64,000 nucleotides of DNA from Pseudomonas mendocina (GCF_003008615.1 NZ_CP027657.1:310001-374000), one strand, 5' to 3'; positions 42,003 to 50,279 are shown, numbered from the stretch's first letter. The notes: generated from the sequence alone by a model not told the origin. Made by a program: numbers and translations.

Positions 42003-43037
42003 ATGGAAAACCTCGGCTATACCTCGGTTCCCGCCCTGCTCAAATACCTGCGCCAGGCCGAACAGCTCGGCCTGGACATCGACCGCGCCCTGGCCGCCGC
42101 CGGTATCGCCGCGCAGGACCTGGCCGACAATGGCAAACGCATGCCCAGCGAGGTGCACGAGCGCCTGCTGGCACATCTGATGGAGGTTTCCGGCGACCCC
42201 CTGTTCGGCCTGCATGCGGCGCGTTTCGTGCAGCCCGGCTCGTGGAGCGTGCTTGGCTACATCGCCATGAACTGCGCCACCCTCGGCGAAGCCATGGGCC
42301 GCATCGTGCCTTACGAGAAACTGGTGGGCGACATGGGCACCAGTCGCATCGAGGCGGCCGAGGATCACGTGCGGCTGATCTGGAGCTGCCGCCATCAGGC
42401 ACCGGACGTGCGCCGCCATATGGTCGAGAACGTGCTCGCCTCCTGGCTGCTGTACGCCCGCTGGATCGCCGACTCCGAACATTCGCCGCGCGAGGTCTGG
42501 TTCGAGCACGCGCAGCCGAGCGCCACCGACCTGGCCGAATACCAGCAGCTGTTCGGCTGTCCGGTGCTGTTCGAACAACCCTGCAACGCCCTGCTGGTGC
42601 CGCTGGATTACCTCGGCGTACCGCTGCGCCAGGCCGACGCCAACCTGCTGCGCACGCTGGAAGAACATGCCCTGACCCTGATGGCCGGGCTGGATGACGA
42701 CGAGCCGCTGCCGCGCCGGGTCAAGAATGCCCTGCGCCTGCTGCTCAAGGACGGCCTGCCGCGCAAAGAACGGGTAGCGGAGAAGTTCGACATGACCGTG
42801 CGCACTCTGCAGCGTCATCTGCAGCAGGCCGGCACCAGCTACCAGCAGATCCTCGACGAGCTGCGCCAGGAGCTGGCCGAGCACTACCTGCTGCGCAGCG
42901 ATCTGGCGATCCAGGACATCGCCAGCTACCTGGGCTTCACCGAATCACGTTCGTTCCATCGTAGTTTCAAGAGCTGGACCGGGCAAACGCCGGGCGAGTT
43001 TCGCGAGAGCCGGCGCCGGGACAATCCGCTGGGTTAG
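42003..43037 (+). CDS. AraC-family transcriptional regulator
   Basis: A 344-residue regulator. N-terminal arabinose-binding-type domain (about 15-195) of the ArgR/OruR-like class (PSEVHERLLAHLMEVSGDPLFGLHAARFVQPG). C-terminal AraC helix-turn-helix pair (KFDMTVRTLQRHLQQAGTSYQ and IASYLGFTESRSFHRSFKSWTG). ATG at 42,003 is preferred since the upstream frame lacks coding character. It is divergent from the FAD oxidase, so it probably controls the oxidase/dehydrogenase/kinase cluster. Its stop overlaps the DoxX stop by four bases (converging). Confidence 0.9.
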   Translation: MENLGYTSVPALLKYLRQAEQLGLDIDRALAAAGIAAQDLADNGKRMPSEVHERLLAHLMEVSGDPLFGLHAARFVQPGSWSVLGYIAMNCATLGEAMGRIVPYEKLVGDMGTSRIEAAEDHVRLIWSCRHQAPDVRRHMVENVLASWLLYARWIADSEHSPREVWFEHAQPSATDLAEYQQLFGCPVLFEQPCNALLVPLDYLGVPLRQADANLLRTLEEHALTLMAGLDDDEPLPRRVKNALRLLLKDGLPRKERVAEKFDMTVRTLQRHLQQAGTSYQQILDELRQELAEHYLLRSDLAIQDIASYLGFTESRSFHRSFKSWTGQTPGEFRESRRRDNPLG

Positions 43038-43633
43038 CGGGAAATTCGGAAACGCCGCGCCAGCCAGTAATCGATGCTCAACCAGCGCCCTGCCCCGCTG
43101 AAGAACAACGCCACCAGCATCACCAGATAGGTAGCGGCGAACTCGATGCCGTTGTTCAACACCACGAACTTGCCGCTACTAGTCAGCCAATCGTAATTGC
43201 CGTGCTCACGCAGAATCGCCCGCGCCCGTTCGAGCTTCTCCGCCGCTGCCAGTACGCGTTCGCTGGCGAAGGGGGCGGACGAGTCGGCAATTGCCTGCCA
43301 GCCATAGGGCCAGTGCACGGTGACGATGGCCACCAGCATGGTGATGATCAGCGGGATGCTGATCCAGCGCACGGCAAAACCGAACAGTAGCAGGATGGCG
43401 CCACCGGCCTCGGTCAGCGCTGCCGCCCAGGCCAGCAGCTCGGGAAATGGCAGGCCCAGGCCCCAATCCGGATTGCCGAACCAGGCAGCGGTGGCGTCGA
43501 TATCGGCCAGCTTGTGCGTGCCGGCCATCCAGAACACCGGCACCAGATACAGACGCAGCAACAGCGGGCCGAGAAAATCCAGGCGCCGGGAAGCCTCCAG
43601 CGCGTCCTGGAAGCGATTGAGCAAAGCGATCAT
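43034..43633 (-). CDS. DoxX-family membrane protein (HvfX-like)
   Basis: A 199-residue, four-helix membrane protein of the DoxX family (LLLRLYLVPVFWMAGTHKL, VRWISIPLIITMLVAI). In copper-binding RiPP clusters a DoxX-like protein often follows HvfC. I recall the name HvfX for this role, but I am not certain. It starts 5 bases after the hvfC stop and is the last gene of the leftward hvf operon. Possible roles: anchoring, redox coupling or metal handling at the membrane. Confidence 0.82.
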   Translation of the reverse strand: MIALLNRFQDALEASRRLDFLGPLLLRLYLVPVFWMAGTHKLADIDATAAWFGNPDWGLGLPFPELLAWAAALTEAGGAILLLFGFAVRWISIPLIITMLVAIVTVHWPYGWQAIADSSAPFASERVLAAAEKLERARAILREHGNYDWLTSSGKFVVLNNGIEFAATYLVMLVALFFSGAGRWLSIDYWLARRFRISR

Positions 43634-43638
43634 GGCGG

Positions 43639-44349
43639 TCAGTCCTCGGGATACGGAAACCAGATATCGCGCGCCTGCCAGTCATCCAGCAGCACGCGGG
43701 CGTTGTCGAAATAGGCGCGATCCGCGGCCAAGCCATGGGCCGTGGCCAACCCCAGCTGCGCTTGCACAGGCGTCTCGGCGGCCTGCAGGCGCAGCGCCAA
43801 CTGGTAGGCGAACGGCGACAGTTGCATGAAGCGCACCTGATCCTGGCGATCACGCCAGACCAGCAGGCAGGTCGGCTCGGCAGGCGGCTGCGTCGGGCAG
43901 TGATCGGCACCGATCATCTGCACCGGCCACTGGTAGGCCAAAGGCCAGGCCAGCGGCGACCAGCCGCGCTCGGGCAACTGCGCATCGCTGACATCCAGCG
44001 CCAGCTCGACCCACTCGTAATGCGCCAGCTCCAGCATGAACGCAGGGTCGTCAGGCTCGGCGCGATAGCCCTGCTGCAACCAGGCAATGAACTCCTGGCT
44101 GATCTCGAGAAAGTACGGCGTGCTCGCCCGATGCTCAGCGAAGAATGCGCGCAGCAACCGCTGCCAGCGCTCCGCCCCGAGAATCCCGCGCAGCACCGGA
44201 AAGGCGCCGCCGACCAGGCTGGCGACGTTATTGAAAAACAGCTCCTCGTAGATCGCCATGCGCTCGCCGCTGATGCCCGGTAACAGCGCCTGCGCTTCGG
44301 GCTGGCGAATACGCGCGGCGAAATCGCGCTGCAATTGCACGCCGCTCAT
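43639..44349 (-). CDS. hvfC: HvfC-type RiPP maturation partner (DUF2063)
   Basis: A 236-residue protein with an N-terminal DUF2063 domain (1-95: LQRDFAARIRQPEA and ERMAIYEELFFNNVASLVGGAFPVL) and a C-terminal substrate-binding-like region. HvfC/BufC proteins form a complex with the HvfB maturase and bind the precursor leader. Its ATG overlaps the hvfB stop by four bases. No signal peptide; cytoplasmic. The assignment is based on family and operon position. Confidence 0.88.
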   Translation of the reverse strand: MSGVQLQRDFAARIRQPEAQALLPGISGERMAIYEELFFNNVASLVGGAFPVLRGILGAERWQRLLRAFFAEHRASTPYFLEISQEFIAWLQQGYRAEPDDPAFMLELAHYEWVELALDVSDAQLPERGWSPLAWPLAYQWPVQMIGADHCPTQPPAEPTCLLVWRDRQDQVRFMQLSPFAYQLALRLQAAETPVQAQLGLATAHGLAADRAYFDNARVLLDDWQARDIWFPYPED

Positions 44350-45188
44350 GTGCCGTACCTGCTCAGCGGTTGCGCAGCCTGTTGCAGGCTGCGGATATGC
44401 GCCAGCTCGGCATACAGCTCGGCCAGCGGCGGGAAGTTGAAGTCGCGTTCCAGCAGCGTCGGGCGTACGCCATGCTGCGCGTAGGCGCTACTCAGCAGTG
44501 CCCACACCGGGTCGATCACCGGCGCACCGTGGGTGTCGATCTTCAGGTCTGCCGCCTGGTCGTAATGCCCGGCGACATGCAGATAGGCGATGCGCTCACT
44601 CGGCATCGCGGCGATATAGGTCTCGGCATCGAAACCGAAGTTCAGGCTGTTGACGTAGACGTTGTTGATGTCGAGCAGCAGTTGGCAGTCGGCACGTTCC
44701 AGCACAGCACAGACGAAACCTGCCTCGTCCAGCTCGCCGGGCAGGCGCGCATAGGCTGAGACGTTCTCAATGATCAGCGGCCGCTCCAGCACGTCCTGCA
44801 CGATGCGTACGCGCTCGACGATGCGCGCCACCGATTCCTCTGAAAACGGCAGCGGCATCAGGTCATACAGCTGGCCATCATCGGCGCAGGCCGACAGATG
44901 CTCGCTGTAGGCCAACACTCCGTGCTCGTTCAGAAAGCCCTTGATGGCGTGCAGCAACTCCAGATTCAGCGGCGCGAAGCCGCCAAGGTTGAGGGACAGA
45001 CCATGGCACAGCAACGGCCGGCGCTCGCTCAGGGCACGCAGTTGCTTGCCCAGCCGGCCACCGACACCGATCCAGTTCTCCGGCGCGACTTCGAGAAAGT
45101 CGGCGCCGCTGGCCTCATCACCGATCAGCTCGGCGAGCAGCCCGCGACGCAGACCGAGACCGGCGCCGGTGAGGTGTGCGAGGTGCAT
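44346..45188 (-). CDS. hvfB: HvfB-type MNIO RiPP maturase (DUF692)
   Basis: A 280-residue TIM-barrel enzyme of the multinuclear non-heme iron oxidase family (DUF692, MbnB-like). Key segments with metal ligands: LLCHGLSLNLGG, EHLSACADDG, IIENVSAY, LLLDINNVYVN, YLHVAGHYD, HGAPVIDPVW, LLERDFNFPP. These enzymes convert cysteines of the cognate peptide into copper-binding heterocycles. It lies 21 bases after the precursor gene and is coupled to hvfC. All expected His, Asp, Asn and Glu positions look intact. Confidence 0.9.
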   Translation of the reverse strand: MHLAHLTGAGLGLRRGLLAELIGDEASGADFLEVAPENWIGVGGRLGKQLRALSERRPLLCHGLSLNLGGFAPLNLELLHAIKGFLNEHGVLAYSEHLSACADDGQLYDLMPLPFSEESVARIVERVRIVQDVLERPLIIENVSAYARLPGELDEAGFVCAVLERADCQLLLDINNVYVNSLNFGFDAETYIAAMPSERIAYLHVAGHYDQAADLKIDTHGAPVIDPVWALLSSAYAQHGVRPTLLERDFNFPPLAELYAELAHIRSLQQAAQPLSRYGT

Positions 45189-45209
45189 GATCCGTCCTCC
45201 CCTGTGCCC

Positions 45210-45485
45210 TTACTCGCTCTTCTCGCCGCCGCACTTGCCTTCGGCATCGGTCTTCTTGTCGGCGCCGCAGGAGCCTTCCTTGTCCGCCTTCATATCGCCT
45301 TTCATTTCACCGCCACATTTGCCTTCACCGCAGGAACCTTCCTGCGCCTTCTCACCGGCAGCCAGGCTGTAGCCGCTGCTCAGTTCCTGCGCGGCGAACG
45401 GGTTGCTCGCGGCATGCGCGGTGAAGGCAACAGTGCTCAGCAGCGCGGCGCCCAGGGTAGCGGTCAGGGTATTGAGTTGTTTCAT
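45210..45485 (-). CDS. hvfA: HvfA-type secreted copper-binding RiPP precursor
   Basis: A 91-residue precursor with a signal peptide (1-25, ending TAHA) and a Lys/Glu/Gly-rich mature part. It contains four EGxCG motifs: EGSCG 49-53, EGKCG 54-58, EGSCG 70-74, EGKCG 82-86 (Cys 52, 57, 73, 85). HvfA-type EGKCG peptides are modified at Cys by MNIO enzymes to copper-binding oxazolone/thioamide or thiooxazole groups. GGAGA lies 6 bases before the ATG. It is the first gene of the leftward hvfABC-doxX operon and is exported, presumably modified first in the cytoplasm. Confidence 0.92.
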   Translation of the reverse strand: MKQLNTLTATLGAALLSTVAFTAHAASNPFAAQELSSGYSLAAGEKAQEGSCGEGKCGGEMKGDMKADKEGSCGADKKTDAEGKCGGEKSE

Positions 45486-45758
45486 GGCATCTCTCCATCG
45501 GTTTCGAATACGGCGCCAGGTTGGCGCCCTCGCAGCAATGGACGAGGCAGGGATGCGGGCGTTACAGCGGGCGAAAAAAGTTTTCGTAGCCTGGATGAAA
45601 TCCGGGGGCGCTTTGCCCGCTACCAGTCGCGGCTACGACTGTATGGATGCAGGAGGTAGAGCGAAGCAGGATGCCAGAACCGAAAGCCCCTCCCACAGGC
45701 ACAGAAACATCCACCAAACCGTGGGAGGCGCTTCAGCGGCGAGGCTTTCGATAGCCAG

Positions 45759-45800
45759 TAGCCCGAACGGCCATCGCAAGCGGTGGATGACAAAAGCGTC
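45759..45800. repeat. Left 42-bp direct repeat flanking the AT-rich islet
   Basis: Begins TAGCCCGAACGGCCATCGCA and ends AAAAGCGTC. It matches the copy at 48,133-48,174 at 38 of 42 positions in the same orientation. It belongs to a family of intergenic repeats that continues with ATCCGCCCTACGCG. Confidence 0.8.
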
Positions 45801-45962
45801 ATCCGCCCTACGCGCGGTGAACAATGCGTAATGCTGGAGCAAAAAGATAAGATTAAACAAACACAGCTGACTGCCCAGGAAATAGCGGTAAGTCTATGAC
45901 TTAGAGAAGATTCTCGTGCGAAGCGAAACGATATGGTGCGGGGTCAGATGGAAAATTTTATT

Positions 45963-45990
45963 ATTACATCATTATCGCCTTACATATAAA
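45963..45990 (+). promoter_or_regulatory. Candidate promoter of the islet
   Basis: ATTACA (45,963-45,968), 16-base spacer, TATAAA (45,985-45,990), ahead of the TTG start at 46,026. Motif-level evidence only. Confidence 0.35.
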
Positions 45991-46025
45991 TCCTGCTAAA
46001 GATCCTACTACGCAAGGAAATCACA

Positions 46026-47186
46026 TTGGCAATTCAAAAAACAATAAACCAGCATTATGTTCCCCAGTTTTTACTGGAGGGCCTTGACTCGACCGGAGCC
46101 AAAAAACCAAAAGTACATATTTTTGACTTAGAAAGGAACATTGTTCGCCAAAGCCAAGCAATTAAAGAGATTTTCTCTCAAAATTACTTCTATGACAAAA
46201 ACAATGAAATCGAGAACTTTTTATCATCAAACATCGAAGGCCCCGCATCAGAAATAATAAATAGAATAAGACATGGTGACTTCAACATACCAAACCAAGC
46301 CAGAACCACATTAATTAAGTTCATGTGTTGTCAAAATGCCAGAACCGTCGAAGGCAGAGAGGACGCTCTAAACTTCATCAACGCGCACTTCCATCAAATA
46401 GTTTCAAATTTAAACAGACTTAACAACTTAGGAATAAAAAATCCAGAAGACTTCAATATAAGACCATCAAACAAAGACTCGATGCGCCTTTTCAATGCAG
46501 CACAAGCCTTAAACGGGGTCAATGACTCGAAAGGAATGGAGGATCTTGAATTTCATTTCTTGATAAACAAAACCAATCAGGAATTTATTATTTCAGACCA
46601 TGCAATAGCCCGATACAACTGGCTCTATCGTGACCTTCATGATCCACGCATTGGGAGTATGCTAGCCAAAGGTGTTCAGCTGTTCCTTCCACTTTCAGAC
46701 AAGATTTGTCTTTGTGCGTATGACGCGAAAATTTATAAGTATGGAAATAAATCCTCTAATATTTCCGAATTGATTTTTGAGAGCGATGTCTCCTGGATGA
46801 ATCAGCTACAAGTGAGAAACGCTCACTCATTCATAGCTTTCAAGTCCATATCCATGGTTGGTATTTTAGAAAAAATGCGCGCAGAGTTTTATGGAAAAAA
46901 GATTTACGCTAGAAAAAGCGCTTACCTAGGACAAAAAAATATTGGAGAGGAAAGACTTAAGACGACGCACGTTGTGTATACCGAACAGGTAAAACTGAGA
47001 GACAAACCCACGTTCTTTAAAATTCTTAAAAAATCAAGAAACTCTGCCATCTGCTTCGAAGAGCGCGACCCCAATATATCTAAGAGCTTAATGATACTGA
47101 AAGAAAAGATACGGAAAGACAGAAACACCAATCAACCCTTAAAAAACCAAAGCACTCGAACGCAACAAAATTGCGCCGACAATTGA
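46026..47186 (+). CDS. DUF4238 family protein
   Basis: A 386-residue protein with the DUF4238 hallmark NQHYVPQFLLEGL (8-20) near the N-terminus and the internal EFIISDHAIARYNW segment. The C-terminus (about 330-386) is basic and probably disordered. It starts at TTG with AAGGA 7 bases upstream. Base composition is near 38% GC, unlike all neighbours, so it is horizontally acquired. It is co-oriented with the HEPN-like gene 31 bases downstream, and the two form a stand-alone unit opposite to the surrounding operon. DUF4238 has no agreed function; a nuclease or defence-linked role is a guess. Confidence 0.82.
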   Translation: MAIQKTINQHYVPQFLLEGLDSTGAKKPKVHIFDLERNIVRQSQAIKEIFSQNYFYDKNNEIENFLSSNIEGPASEIINRIRHGDFNIPNQARTTLIKFMCCQNARTVEGREDALNFINAHFHQIVSNLNRLNNLGIKNPEDFNIRPSNKDSMRLFNAAQALNGVNDSKGMEDLEFHFLINKTNQEFIISDHAIARYNWLYRDLHDPRIGSMLAKGVQLFLPLSDKICLCAYDAKIYKYGNKSSNISELIFESDVSWMNQLQVRNAHSFIAFKSISMVGILEKMRAEFYGKKIYARKSAYLGQKNIGEERLKTTHVVYTEQVKLRDKPTFFKILKKSRNSAICFEERDPNISKSLMILKEKIRKDRNTNQPLKNQSTRTQQNCADN

Positions 47187-47217
47187 AGTAATATTCTTAA
47201 CTGATGGGAGATTAGGT

Positions 47218-47988
47218 TTGAGTCAGAAAATAAGGATCTGGGAAACTAGCATCTCATTGTTAATTGCATATGAGATACTCGCCCTTGGATATAAGAAAGC
47301 TAAATCCATACGCACACCACTAAGGCTTGATGATGGAAATTTAGAGAAAGATACCACCCCGACATCCGATTATGCTAACTACCACCAGTCTTTTGCTTTG
47401 TTAATCTTAAATGCATCAATTATTGAAGGAACCATTAGAAGCATCCTCTCTGAAAGAATATCTAGCGACATTGACTATGAAATAGAAAAAGGAAAATCCT
47501 TCGGCCAAGAAAAGCCTTCTCGCGCCGAAGAGCTTTTGTATAAATTTCGAGAAGAAGTCGAACTCCAAGGCGGATGGGAAAAGCTCAAAAGCCAATACAA
47601 ACAATATTTAGAAATCAACCTAGACAAGATCACAAACGAAGAAACCAGAGAAGGTATAAACACACTTTTTGCCCTTAGAAACATTTTATCGCATGGAACA
47701 GCAATCATCCAGCCAAGCATAAAAATGGACGACGAACTCAAAAATGTGTACCCATTTAATTGGCAGACAAAAATCCAGAGAGCTAGCGTATATCTAAAAT
47801 CAAAATTCAGCCATGAAGGGATTTTTGAAAATCTAGCTGAATTCGAAGTTCCAGAGCATTTTATGGAAATCACCAAAACATATTTAAATGACCTAAAAAA
47901 GGCTGTAGGGGACATACCAGAGCGAGCGAAGAAAACCATTGAAATGGTAGATAGATATAGCTTCGGTTACATTAACTACTCCAGATAG
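47218..47988 (+). CDS. HEPN-like protein with Rx4H motif
   Basis: A 256-residue, mostly helical cytoplasmic protein. The segment ALRNILSHG contains Arg154 and His159 in Rx4H spacing, the catalytic signature of HEPN ribonucleases. An upstream helix (FALLILNASIIEGTIRSILSERI) resembles the first HEPN helix. The TTG start has GGGAG 7 bases upstream. AT-rich like its partner DUF4238 gene, and separated from it by only 31 bases. HEPN proteins are typical toxins or effectors of antiphage systems. Here no MNT-type antitoxin gene is adjacent, so the DUF4238 protein may be the partner. No named family recognised. Confidence 0.72.
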   Translation: MSQKIRIWETSISLLIAYEILALGYKKAKSIRTPLRLDDGNLEKDTTPTSDYANYHQSFALLILNASIIEGTIRSILSERISSDIDYEIEKGKSFGQEKPSRAEELLYKFREEVELQGGWEKLKSQYKQYLEINLDKITNEETREGINTLFALRNILSHGTAIIQPSIKMDDELKNVYPFNWQTKIQRASVYLKSKFSHEGIFENLAEFEVPEHFMEITKTYLNDLKKAVGDIPERAKKTIEMVDRYSFGYINYSR

Positions 47989-48010
47989 CACATAAAAAAG
48001 CAAGTAGCCC

Positions 48011-48066
48011 GGGTAGAGCACAGCGAAACCCGGGAGAAATTCGATGGGTTTCGCGTTGCTCTACCC
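48011..48066. repeat. Imperfect inverted repeat (GGGTAGAGCA type)
   Basis: GGGTAGAGCACAGCGAAACC C pairs with GGGTTTCGCGTTGCTCTACC C (19 of 21). Typical of pseudomonad intergenic repeats; it lies directly at the right edge of the AT-rich islet. Confidence 0.7.
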
Positions 48067-48132
48067 ATCATACGGTGCTGCTCTTGCAAGCGAAGTTTGC
48101 CGGAGGTTTCTTCGTTGCGAGGCACTACCAAT

Positions 48133-48174
48133 TAGCCCGAACAACCATCGCAAACGGTGGATGAAAAAAGCGTC
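48133..48174. repeat. Right 42-bp direct repeat flanking the AT-rich islet
   Basis: TAGCCCGAACAACCATCGCA ... AAAAAAGCGTC; differs from the left copy at four positions. The distance between copies (about 2.37 kb) equals the islet plus its edges. Confidence 0.8.
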
Positions 48175-48250
48175 GGCTACGCACCCCGATCCACCCTACG
48201 CAGGATCTTGCCCAGATGGGCGACACCAAGCCGTCCAACAAGCACGCAGT

Positions 48251-48484
48251 TCACCCCTGATTGCGCCGATCCTGCGCCAGGCGCTCGGCCAGGGCGTCAA
48301 GTTCGGGCAACTCCCCCTCCGGCATCTGCCGGATCACCGCCTGGGTCAGTTTCATCTGGCGGATAAAACGCCGGCAGTTGCCGCACATGGCCAGGTGCGT
48401 GCGCACGGCCAGGCGCTGGCGCAGGGTCAGCTGGCCGTCGAGATAATCGCTGGAGTGAGCGACCAGTTCCTTGCAGGTCAGCAT
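48251..48484 (-). CDS. Zinc-finger anti-sigma factor (ZAS type)
   Basis: A 77-residue protein with Cys4, His30-type and the HLAMCGNC (HxxxCxxC) zinc motif of the zf-HC2 family. It lacks a membrane segment, so it is a soluble anti-sigma. Its start overlaps the sigma gene stop by 7 bases, indicating coupled synthesis. It probably holds the ECF sigma inactive until a redox or metal signal changes the Cys site. Downstream on this strand, beyond the AT-rich islet, lies the hvf operon. Confidence 0.88.
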   Translation of the reverse strand: MLTCKELVAHSSDYLDGQLTLRQRLAVRTHLAMCGNCRRFIRQMKLTQAVIRQMPEGELPELDALAERLAQDRRNQG

Positions 48485-49080
48485 TGGCCTGTCTCCTCGA
48501 AATGTTCCAGGGTGGCGAAAACTTTCAGGCGTGCCCGGTGCAGCAGCACACGGGCATTGGAGAGGGAGATGTCGAGAAGATTACAGATCGCCTCCAACTC
48601 CAGCCCCTGTCGCTCGCGCAGCACCAGTACGCTGGCCTGCAGCTCGGACAGGCTGGCCAGGGTGTGTTCCAGGCACTGGCGCAGTTCGTCCTCGGTAAGC
48701 AGCGCTTCGGGGCTGTCCTGGTGCCAGGCATGCGGCGCCAGGAGCCAGTGGCCGTCATCGGCAAAGCGCTCGTCACCCACCGTGCCATGCGGCGCAGCCA
48801 GGTCGTCGAGCAGCACCTCGCGGCGGTTGTGCTTGAGGCGGGTCTTGGCGGTGTTGGCGGTGATGGTCAGCAGCCAGGTCTTGAGGCTGGAGCGTTCCTG
48901 AAAGCCTGCCAGGCTGCGCACCACGGCGAGCCAGGCATCCTGTACCACTTCATCGGCGTGGCGGCTGCCGACGATGGCGTAGGCCACCGCGCGCATCGCC
49001 CCCTGATAGCGCACGACCAGCTCGCGGTAGGCCTTCTGCTCACCGGCGAGCAGACGGCCCAAGAGATCGGAATCGGACAT
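48478..49080 (-). CDS. ECF RNA polymerase sigma factor
   Basis: A 200-residue extracytoplasmic-function sigma factor. Region 2 (LVVRYQGAMRAVAYAIVGSRHADEVVQDAWLAVVRSL), a linker, and region 4 (SLSELQASVLVLRERQGLELEAICNLLDISLSNARVLLHRAR). It is followed by its anti-sigma. In P. aeruginosa I recall the same gene group beside the PA3286-type KAS III and DUF692/DUF2063 genes, which suggests it controls the hvf operon. Its target promoter motif is not visible from this sequence alone. Confidence 0.92.
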   Translation of the reverse strand: MSDSDLLGRLLAGEQKAYRELVVRYQGAMRAVAYAIVGSRHADEVVQDAWLAVVRSLAGFQERSSLKTWLLTITANTAKTRLKHNRREVLLDDLAAPHGTVGDERFADDGHWLLAPHAWHQDSPEALLTEDELRQCLEHTLASLSELQASVLVLRERQGLELEAICNLLDISLSNARVLLHRARLKVFATLEHFEETGQC

Positions 49081-49151
49081 GGAACTCCCGTAGGTCAGGC
49101 CTGCGCACGAAGCCGAACGCCCCGTGCATGTCAGGCATGCCTACAGAGAGT

Positions 49152-50279
49152 TCAACGCTTGCGCAAAATTACACTGCCGATCGAATAACCGGCACCGAAG
49201 GAGCTTAGAACACCCAGGCTGCCCGCCGGCAGGTCGTCCTGATTCTTGTGCAGGGCGATCACGGAACCAGCCGAACTGGTGTTGGCGTAGGTGTCGAGGA
49301 TCACCGGCGCCTCGTGTGGCTCGGCGTCACGCCCCAGCAGCTTGCGCGTGATCAGCAGGTTCATGTTGAGGTTGGCCTGGTGCAGCCAGAAGCGCTTGAC
49401 GTCGCTGACGTTGAGCTGGTTTTCCGCCAGGTGCGCGGCGATCAGCTCGGCGACCATCGGGCAGACGTCCTTGAACACCTTGCGGCCTTCCTGCACGAAC
49501 AGCTTGTCCCTGGCACCAATACCCTCTTCCGCCGCACGGTTGAGGAAACCGAAGTTGTTGCGAATGTTGTTGGAGAACTGAGTCAGCAGCTTGGTGCCGA
49601 CCACGTCGAACTGGTACTTGGAGGTGGCCTGGTCGGCACGCTCGATGATCACCGCAGTGGCGGCATCGCCGAAGATGAAGTGGCTGTCGCGGTCACGGAA
49701 GTTGAGGTGGCCGGTGCAGATTTCCGGGTTGACCATCAGGATGGCACGGGCCTGGCCGGTCTGGATCGCGGTGGTCGCAGCCTGAATACCGAAGGTGGCC
49801 GAGGAGCAGGCCACGTTCATGTCGTAACCCCAGCCCTGGATACCCAGCGCGGCCTGCACTTCGATGGCCACCGCCGGGTAAGCGCGCTGCAGATTCGAGC
49901 AGGCGACGATTACCCCGTCGATATCGGCGACGGTCTTGCCGGCGCGCTCCAGCGCCTGCTTGGCAGCGCCGACGGCCATTTCACAGAGGATGCCCCAGTC
50001 TTCGTTGGAACGCTCAGGAATGCGCGGCACCATGCGCTGCGGATCGAGAATGCCGGCCTTGTCGATGACGAAGCGGCTCTTGATGCCCGACGCCTTCTCG
50101 ATGAAACCACTGCTGGACTCGCTCAGCGCCTCGACTTCACCGCGGGCGATGGCCTCGGCATTGTCGGCGTTGAACTGCTGCACGTAGGCATTGAAGGATG
50201 CCACCAGCTCGTCGTTGGAAATGCTGTTGGCCGGGGTATAGAGGCCGGTACCACTGATCACGACGTTATGCACGCTCAT
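49152..50279 (-). CDS. 3-oxoacyl-ACP synthase III-like (octanoyl-CoA shunt type)
   Basis: A 375-residue thiolase-fold condensing enzyme. Catalytic triad: Cys in [10 protein letters not shown] (about 143), His in [10 protein letters not shown], Asn in [10 protein letters not shown]. It resembles P. aeruginosa PA3286, reported to join octanoyl-CoA from beta-oxidation to malonyl-ACP, linking fatty-acid degradation and synthesis. It is a plausible metabolic partner for the fadBA operon. Leftward, ending 72 bases before the sigma gene. Function at this locus is inferred. Confidence 0.88.
   Translation of the reverse strand: MSVHNVVISGTGLYTPANSISNDELVASFNAYVQQFNADNAEAIARGEVEALSESSSGFIEKASGIKSRFVIDKAGILDPQRMVPRIPERSNEDWGILCEMAVGAAKQALERAGKTVADIDGVIVACSNLQRAYPAVAIEVQAALGIQGWGYDMNVACSSATFGIQAATTAIQTGQARAILMVNPEICTGHLNFRDRDSHFIFGDAATAVIIERADQATSKYQFDVVGTKLLTQFSNNIRNNFGFLNRAAEEGIGARDKLFVQEGRKVFKDVCPMVAELIAAHLAENQLNVSDVKRFWLHQANLNMNLLITRKLLGRDAEPHEAPVILDTYANTSSAGSVIALHKNQDDLPAGSLGVLSSFGAGYSIGSVILRKR

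Larger units (their letters stand above)
45486..46025. other. 540-bp repeat-rich junction between hvfA and the AT-rich islet
   Basis: Contains an interrupted copy of the GTAGCCTGGATGAAATCCGG repeat near 45,587 and REP-like material with CCCACAGG...GGGAGGCGC (45,693-45,730). The left direct repeat (45,759-45,800) carries GGATGAC-AAAAGC-GTCATCC, a hairpin. From about 45,840 base composition drops sharply into AT-rich sequence that contains a possible promoter for the islet. No gene is seen. Confidence 0.65.

Noticed and set aside
45920..45960. A possible end of a mobile element (GTGCGGGGTCAGATGG near 45,935)
   Set aside because: It resembles sequences seen near some REP-associated transposases, but there is no transposase gene or matching copy in this window, so I do not call it.
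49152..50279. Calling the gene the essential fabH
   Set aside because: Length (375) and sequence fit the PA3286-type shunt enzyme rather than a canonical FabH of about 320 residues, and no fab cluster is adjacent.
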